Origin: Leclercia sp. UBA7405
GTDB taxonomy: Bacteria; Pseudomonadota; Gammaproteobacteria; Enterobacterales; Enterobacteriaceae
Direction of reading: 5' to 3'
Assembly: GCA_002469605.1 (NCBI GenBank)
Contig: DKMV01000217.1
Span: forward strand, 8,474-18,544
DNA length: 10,071 nt
Part shown: positions 5,968 to 10,071 of the stretch, piece after piece
How the letters are laid out: the number at the start of each line of letters is the position of its first letter
Position numbering within the stretch: position 1 is the first letter of the stretch
Translations under genes and position numbers: made by a program
Notes under the pieces: model-generated
The model's database searches: none
Seen by the model: only the letters and a program-made list of their open reading frames with translations
Told to the model about the DNA's origin: nothing

Positions 5968-8222
5968 CGCACGTTCAGGGAGTAGACCGCCGGCAGTGCG
6001 CCTGCGGTCGCCAGGATCTCGAGCCTGATTTCGCGCGCCCTCAGCGGCTCGGCGAAGCGGTGTTCACACACGGAGTGGTGATTATGCGTAATCTCGGCAA
6101 TCTGCGTTTCATCGGCCCACAGGCGGTAGTGGGTAATGCAGTGCGGCGTCACGGCCCGGTGATGGCCCATCTGCACCGTCTCCATGGCGTTGTCGAAATC
6201 GTTGTCCTGCACCAGCGTCAGGCTGAAGATAGTCTCGGGGGCGGCCCAGCGCCACACCACCTGCGGGGCGGGATCCTCCAGTGCCGGCGTCCAGGCGTTG
6301 GTCTGCTGTTCGGGGCGCAGGTGGCCATTCAGCAGGTTTTCTGCGGCGTGGCAACGCAGCGGCCTGCTCAGGGTCATCGCCGGGAAGATCTGTCCCGGGT
6401 GGCGGCGCGGCAGCCAGAAGTCGAACTCCTCCACGCCGTAATCGCCATCGGCCACCTGGCGGGGATGTTTGGCCACGCGGGCATTGAGGCTGTTAAAGAG
6501 GGTCATCAGGCCGGGCAGGCGAGTGCTGGTCAGGGCGATATCGACGGCGTCGCTGGCGCTGAAGGCGATAAAGACGTACTGGTCGCGCTCGCTTTGCCAG
6601 TCGAATTCGCAGGTATAGCCCCGCGCCTCATCCACCTCAAGCGTAACCCCGGCGTAGTGCAGCTCCGGCGTAAAGTTGCCGCTTTTCTCGCTGCCCAGCA
6701 GGGTGACGGTAAGGGGCTGCGGCGTGCGGGCGCGCAGCATAAAGGTGAAGGCCGGCAGGCGCTCACCCTGGCGGACCGGCAGCAGGATCGCCATGCGCGC
6801 CTCCAGCGGCTGCCATTCGCCGTCAGGCTCCAGCGCGCTGAGCTGGTATTCGCTGCTGGCGGTGACCGTGGCGCCCCGGGCCGGATCCTCCAGCCGCTGG
6901 CGGGGGATGTAGCAGCCAGCTGCCTGCAGATGCTGCTGCAGTTTGCCCACCTGCACGGGCTGCGCAAGCTCCCGCGGCGTCAGTTGTTCCCGGTGGCACA
7001 AGGCCGCCGCGCGGCCCACCACCTCGCCAAGCAGGCCGCAGGTGCACATCACCCTCGCGCTGCCAAAAGCGACGTGGGAGGCGGAGATGAGCCTGCCGGT
7101 GAGGAAGAGGTTCTCCAGCGAGCGGCTGTAGAGAGAACGAAGCGGAATAGTGTAGGTGCCTTTACTGTGAAACTGGCGGCAGCCGTCGTGGGTGCTGTAA
7201 ACCCCGTCGGCCGGATGCAGGTCGATAGACCAGCCGCCGTAGGCCACCGCGTCGTAGTGGTCGCGCTGTTCGATGATGTCCTGCTGGCAGAGCAGATGAT
7301 CGCCCATAAAGCGGCGGCTCTCGCGCTTGCCCGGAATAGCACCCACCCACTCGATGGTCAGGTTGTCCGCGTCCGGAAACTCACCGCTATTTTTAATGTA
7401 ATTCCACACGCCCCAGACGATTTTCCACAGCTCCCATTTAATGGTTTCGCTTTCGTGGACGGTATCGAGGCGTCCTCCCCACTCCAGCCACCACAGGTCG
7501 CAGCCGTTGAGGGTGGAGGTGAGGCGTTTGTAGCGTGGGATGGCGGTGATGTCATCGAGGGCAAACGACGGGGGAACAAAGGTTACCGGCTCGGCGGTGC
7601 GGCGGGTGTAGAAGTAGATCGAGTGGCCGAGCTTGTGGCCGAACTGCTCGCCGGGGGCCATCTTTTCCCCCAGCTCCTCCGGCGCTTCCGCCCCTTCGCG
7701 GTATTCCGCTCCGGCCAGATACCCCAGCACTCCATCGCCGGTGGCATCGCAAAACTGGCTGGCGGTGACGGTATAAAAGGTTTCGTTGATGGCGTTGAAG
7801 GCCTTCACGCCGGTGAGGCGGTCGCCGCTTTTTGCCACCTCGTATACCGCCGTATTCAGCAGCAGGGTAAGGCCCGGCTGGCTTTTCGCAAGGTCGAGCA
7901 GCACGAGGTCGAACATCACCGGATTTCCCTCTTTGTTGCGCCAGAGGTTCTCCTCCATGATTTCGCCCATGATGCCGCCCTCACGCGACCAGCGGTTGTT
8001 GTTACCCATGTGCGAAGTGGCGCCGTTGGCCCACAGGCGCACCTCGCTGGAGGCATTCCCGCCCAGTACCGGCCGGTCCTGAATCAACACTACGTTCAGG
8101 CCGTCTCTTGCTGCCGCCAGCGCGGCGCACAGCCCGGCCAGGCCACCGCCGGCAACCAGCAGGTCCGCCTCCAGCCGCGTGGTGGGAAAGGTTCTGGCAT
8201 CGCTGTGGGGATAGATATTCAT
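5964..8222 (-). CDS. FAD-dependent oxidoreductase with C-terminal discoidin-like region
   Basis: This 752-residue protein has an N-terminal FAD_oxidored (PF12831-type) domain. The Rossmann FAD motif GGGLAG (25-30, GxGxxG) is followed by PVLGGNASSEVR (51-62), and further family blocks are CDATGDGVLGYLAGA (about 157-171), ESRRFMGDH (about 300-308) and TGRLISASHVAFGS (about 374-387). Family members are assumed to oxidise or reduce sugar-like or other carbon compounds; the substrate here is unknown. The last ~300 residues read as beta-rich modules: TVTASSEY (about 451-458) begins one, and AENLLNG...W...PQVVWRW...TLVQDNDFD (about 626-675) looks like an F5/8 type C (discoidin) carbohydrate-binding fold. 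There is no signal peptide, so it is probably cytoplasmic. The Shine-Dalgarno AGAAGGA (8232-8238) supports the start. It diverges from an IclR-type regulator, the likely controller. E. coli lacks it at this site. Confidence 0.85.
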   Translation of the reverse strand: MNIYPHSDARTFPTTRLEADLLVAGGGLAGLCAALAAARDGLNVVLIQDRPVLGGNASSEVRLWANGATSHMGNNNRWSREGGIMGEIMEENLWRNKEGNPVMFDLVLLDLAKSQPGLTLLLNTAVYEVAKSGDRLTGVKAFNAINETFYTVTASQFCDATGDGVLGYLAGAEYREGAEAPEELGEKMAPGEQFGHKLGHSIYFYTRRTAEPVTFVPPSFALDDITAIPRYKRLTSTLNGCDLWWLEWGGRLDTVHESETIKWELWKIVWGVWNYIKNSGEFPDADNLTIEWVGAIPGKRESRRFMGDHLLCQQDIIEQRDHYDAVAYGGWSIDLHPADGVYSTHDGCRQFHSKGTYTIPLRSLYSRSLENLFLTGRLISASHVAFGSARVMCTCGLLGEVVGRAAALCHREQLTPRELAQPVQVGKLQQHLQAAGCYIPRQRLEDPARGATVTASSEYQLSALEPDGEWQPLEARMAILLPVRQGERLPAFTFMLRARTPQPLTVTLLGSEKSGNFTPELHYAGVTLEVDEARGYTCEFDWQSERDQYVFIAFSASDAVDIALTSTRLPGLMTLFNSLNARVAKHPRQVADGDYGVEEFDFWLPRRHPGQIFPAMTLSRPLRCHAAENLLNGHLRPEQQTNAWTPALEDPAPQVVWRWAAPETIFSLTLVQDNDFDNAMETVQMGHHRAVTPHCITHYRLWADETQIAEITHNHHSVCEHRFAEPLRAREIRLEILATAGALPAVYSLNVR

Positions 8223-8226
8223 TACC

Positions 8227-8254
8227 TTGTATCCTTCTGTACTGGCGTTAGAAT
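8227..8254 (+). promoter_or_regulatory. Possible sigma-70 promoter for the IclR-type gene
   Basis: In the 62-base divergent intergenic region, TTGTAT (8227-8232) and TAGAAT (8249-8254) are separated by 16 bases. The -10 hexamer matches the consensus at five of six positions; the -35 is poor (three of six). Activation or autorepression would be needed, or the match is fortuitous. It overlaps the oxidoreductase ribosome site, so expression of the two genes could interfere. Confidence 0.3.
8232..8238 (-). promoter_or_regulatory. Ribosome binding site of the FAD-oxidoreductase gene
   Basis: The minus strand reads AGAAGGA, with 9 bases between it and the ATG at 8220-8222. This is the strongest Shine-Dalgarno in the divergent region and confirms the 752-residue start. 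Confidence 0.65.
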
Positions 8255-8284
8255 CGACGTAACCCTCACAAACTGAATGCGGCT

Positions 8285-8977
8285 ATGTCATCACAACCTA
8301 ATCAAAGCCTTATCGACGGCATTCGCTGTCTGCAGTATCTGGTCTCCAGCGGTCGGGCCATTGGTTGCCGCGAGCTGGCGCGTCTGATGGGTATAAACAC
8401 CACCCGCGTTAACCGCCTGCTGATGACCATGGCCTCCATCGGCCTGACCATGCAGGATGAGCAGCGGCGCTACCTGCCGGGACCGGGGATCCACGCCCTG
8501 GCAGCCCAGGCGATCCGCGGCTCGGAGCTCTTCTCCCGCGCCCTGCCGAGGCTGGAGCGCCAGGCGCCGCGCGATATCGTGGTGGCGCTGGGGGTGTTGT
8601 GGGAAGACCAGATAATCTATATCTGGCACTCCGTCCCCGGCAGCCAGACCACCCAGGCGCTGGCCGGTTTTCATATGTTGCCCGCCTGGTGTTCCGTTAT
8701 CGGCATGTCGCTGCTAGCCGCCGAAAGCGACGAGGCGCTGATGGCACGCTTCACGCCAGAGCAGTGGCAGAGCCTTGCGCCCCATATCGCCCAGCAGCGC
8801 GAGCGGGGGAACGTGGTCTGGCACCACGACGACGGTGAGGTCTCTATGGCCCAGCCCCTGGGCGTTCATCAGGCCGCGCTGGCCTTCGCCGGCATGTGGG
8901 ATATCACCGAAGAGACCATTCAATCGCGCCTGCAGGAGCTCAACACGCTTGCCGCCCGGCTGGTCGAAAAAAGCTAA
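8285..8977 (+). CDS. IclR-family transcriptional regulator
   Basis: This 230-residue protein has an N-terminal winged helix-turn-helix (about 8-55; CRELARLMGINTTRVNRLL resembles the IclR recognition unit) and a C-terminal effector-binding domain (about 85-228). IclR hallmarks are recognisable but divergent: AWCSVIGMSLLAA (134-146) at the usual GKALLA segment, and MAQPLGVHQAALAFAG (188-203) at the usual A-P-V-...-AAL segment. At 230 residues it is slightly shorter than typical (about 250). It diverges from the oxidoreductase gene across 62 bases, the standard layout of a local regulator controlling a catabolic gene and itself. The start at 8285 has no clear Shine-Dalgarno sequence, so weak translation is possible. 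The effector is unknown; a substrate of the oxidoreductase is the natural guess. Confidence 0.85.
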   Translation: MSSQPNQSLIDGIRCLQYLVSSGRAIGCRELARLMGINTTRVNRLLMTMASIGLTMQDEQRRYLPGPGIHALAAQAIRGSELFSRALPRLERQAPRDIVVALGVLWEDQIIYIWHSVPGSQTTQALAGFHMLPAWCSVIGMSLLAAESDEALMARFTPEQWQSLAPHIAQQRERGNVVWHHDDGEVSMAQPLGVHQAALAFAGMWDITEETIQSRLQELNTLAARLVEKS

Positions 8978-9065
8978 ACGTATATGTTTCTTTTATAGAG
9001 ACAGTAGCTGGAATGCAAAAAGTGGCCGAATAAAATGTGAGGCCGATCGCCATAATCGCGGTTTT

Positions 9066-9082
9066 GCCCGGCCTGGCCGGGC
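9066..9082. repeat. GC-rich perfect palindrome downstream of yqgF
   Basis: GCCCGGC (9066-9072) pairs with GCCGGGC (9076-9082) around CTG. It lies 14 bases beyond the yqgF stop. On the minus strand, the direction of yqgF transcription, the hairpin is followed by AAAAC rather than a T-run, so it is not a canonical intrinsic terminator; it may block 3' exonucleases or be a REP-like remnant. On the plus strand no T-run follows either. The surrounding 8978-9060 stretch is visibly AT-richer than the genes and holds no ORF. Confidence 0.5.
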
Positions 9083-9096
9083 AGGAGAGGAGAGGG

Positions 9097-9513
9097 TCAG
9101 TAACCCTGTTCGAAGAAGCTTTCGAGGATAATCACGGCTGAGGCGGAATCGACGCTGCCTTTATTCAGCGCGCGGAAGCCGCCGTGCTCAAAGAGCCCGG
9201 CGCGGGCCTCTACCGTGCTCAGCCGCTCGTCGTGCAACTTTACCACTACGCCAAAACGGCCGTGGATCTTATTGGCGAACTTGCGGGCGCGGGCGGTGAG
9301 AGGCTGTTCGGTGCCATCCATGTTCAGCGGCAGGCCGACAATCACTTCGTCAGGCTGCCACTCTTTAAGCAGCCGCTCAATCAGGTTCCAGTCCGGGGTG
9401 CCGTCCTGCGCTTTCAGGGCGTTTAGCGGGCGGGCCGTACCGGTGATGCGCTGGCCGATGGCCACGCCGATGCTTTTGGTGCCAAAATCAAACGCCAGCA
9501 GGGTGCCGCTCAT
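9097..9513 (-). CDS. yqgF: YqgF/RuvX, RNase H-fold nuclease for pre-16S rRNA processing
   Basis: This 138-residue protein is of the YqgF family (RuvC-like, RNase H fold), once annotated as a putative Holliday junction resolvase and now linked to 5' maturation of 16S rRNA. Catalytic acidic residues are in place: D9 in [11 protein letters not shown]96 in HDERLST (94-100) and D122 in [23 protein letters not shown] (60-70) is another family block. The length equals that of the E. coli protein. Its ATG overlaps the yqgE TGA by one base (TGATG), so the two are translationally coupled. In E. coli it is convergent with yggR; here the FAD-oxidoreductase/IclR pair lies between. Confidence 0.97.
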   Translation of the reverse strand: MSGTLLAFDFGTKSIGVAIGQRITGTARPLNALKAQDGTPDWNLIERLLKEWQPDEVIVGLPLNMDGTEQPLTARARKFANKIHGRFGVVVKLHDERLSTVEARAGLFEHGGFRALNKGSVDSASAVIILESFFEQGY

Positions 9514-10071
9514 CAGGCGTGCCCCGCTACGCCAGGCATGGTCTGGATATCAATACCGATAAGCTTCGCGGCATCGCGCCAGCGATCGGCGATGGGGGTT
9601 TTAAACAGGATGTTGAGATCCGCCGGGGCCGTCAGCCAGGCGTTATCCAGGATCTCCTGCTCCAGCTGACCTTTTTCCCATGAGGCGTAGCCAAGCGCCA
9701 CCAGCACATCGGCAGGCTGATTCGCCGTACCCAGCGTCTCCAGCACGTCGCGGGAGGTGGTGATCACGGTGTTGTCAGAGATGCGAATACTGGAGGAGAA
9801 GCCCGGCGGCGTATGGAGAATAAAGCCGCGATCTTCTGCCAGTGGGCCACCCAGCATCACGGGCTTGTCGAGCCGGATTTCCGGTACACGTTCATCCTGG
9901 GCGATTTTCAGCTTATCCAGAATGCCTTCAACGTTAAGATTTTCCAGCGGTTTATTGATGATAATTCCCATTGCGCCCTCATCGCTATATTCGCAGATAT
10001 AGACAACGGCACGGCGGAAAATCGGGTCCTGGAGAGCAGGCATGGCAATAAGAAAGTGATGCTGTAAATTC
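9513..10071 (-). CDS. yqgE: YqgE (UPF0301/AlgH family), start codon cut by window edge
   Basis: This is a DUF179/UPF0301 protein; a relative in Pseudomonas is named AlgH, but the biochemical role is unknown. The ATG at 10041-10043 is internal. In-frame sequence continues to the right edge as [15 protein letters not shown], which is the conserved family N-terminus, and the final base (10071) is the G of the expected ATG. Only two bases are therefore missing. Family blocks are [41 protein letters not shown] and [14 protein letters not shown], with the end TMPGVAGHA. Including the missing methionine the length is 186 residues, close to the 187 of E. coli. It precedes yqgF with a one-base overlap; gshB would be expected upstream, outside the window. 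Confidence 0.96.
   Translation of the reverse strand, partial: NLQHHFLIAMPALQDPIFRRAVVYICEYSDEGAMGIIINKPLENLNVEGILDKLKIAQDERVPEIRLDKPVMLGGPLAEDRGFILHTPPGFSSSIRISDNTVITTSRDVLETLGTANQPADVLVALGYASWEKGQLEQEILDNAWLTAPADLNILFKTPIADRWRDAAKLIGIDIQTMPGVAGHA

Noticed and set aside
8070..8085. Gln at the end of the second beta strand of the FAD domain (VVLIQDRP), where an acidic residue is common
   Set aside because: This PF12831-type subgroup commonly reads QDRPVLGGNASSE as far as I recall, so it is not a sign of lost FAD binding.
6060..8276. A 738-codon open frame on the plus strand opposite the FAD-oxidoreductase gene
   Set aside because: It is an antisense shadow of a GC-rich gene. The translated sequence has no recognisable motif and is rich in Arg/Gly/His/Val in the pattern expected from complementing the true gene, while the minus strand shows clear family motifs and a good ribosome site.
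1..10071. CRISPR array, tRNA, transposase, integrase, phage or toxin-antitoxin genes
   Set aside because: None was seen on either strand; the only repeats are the two palindromes, the 40-bp duplication and a single palindrome near 9070.

Overview
The window is chromosomal DNA of a gammaproteobacterium in the family Enterobacteriaceae. It carries the conserved trmB/yggL-yggN and yggS-yggT-yggU-rdgB-hemW, yggR, yqgF-yqgE neighbourhood known from Escherichia coli, and the proteins look near-identical in length to the E. coli ones. The high GC content and the local gene content differ from E. coli and fit an Enterobacter, Klebsiella, Leclercia or Kosakonia type genome. I cannot fix the genus from the sequence alone.

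Layout. Positions 1-316 hold the end of yggL and 369-1088 hold yggN, both on the plus strand. Positions 1089-1260 are a repeat zone: two inverted copies of a short palindromic element flank a degenerate 40-bp tandem duplication. The second copy runs into the 3' end of a small DUF559 (Vsr-like) nuclease-family gene at 1232-1594, minus strand. This interval corresponds to the place where E. coli has yggM and ansB. From 4972 down to 1658 the minus strand carries a tightly packed operon, yggS-yggT-yggU-rdgB-hemW, with several start/stop overlaps. yggR (PilT-like ATPase) diverges from yggS with only 17 bases between the two start codons.

Positions 5964-8977 look like an accessory cassette placed between yggR and yqgF, which are convergent neighbours in E. 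coli. It contains a 752-residue FAD-dependent oxidoreductase (minus strand) and, divergent from it, an IclR-family regulator (plus strand). The oxidoreductase stop codon overlaps the yggR stop codon. From 9097 to the right edge the minus strand carries yqgF (ruvX) and yqgE; yqgE lacks only the first two bases of its start codon.

How the genes work together. The core block is housekeeping: nucleotide-pool sanitation (rdgB), PLP homeostasis (yggS), heme trafficking (hemW), 16S rRNA maturation (yqgF), and small conserved proteins of uncertain role. The two accessory pieces are the DUF559 gene with its palindromic repeats, and the IclR/FAD-oxidoreductase pair, which looks like a small self-regulated catabolic unit without its own transporter. 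The most unusual observation is that one palindromic repeat supplies the C-terminal residues and the stop codon of the DUF559 gene. I see no tRNA, rRNA, CRISPR array, transposase, integrase or phage gene. No gene-free stretch exceeds about 170 bases.
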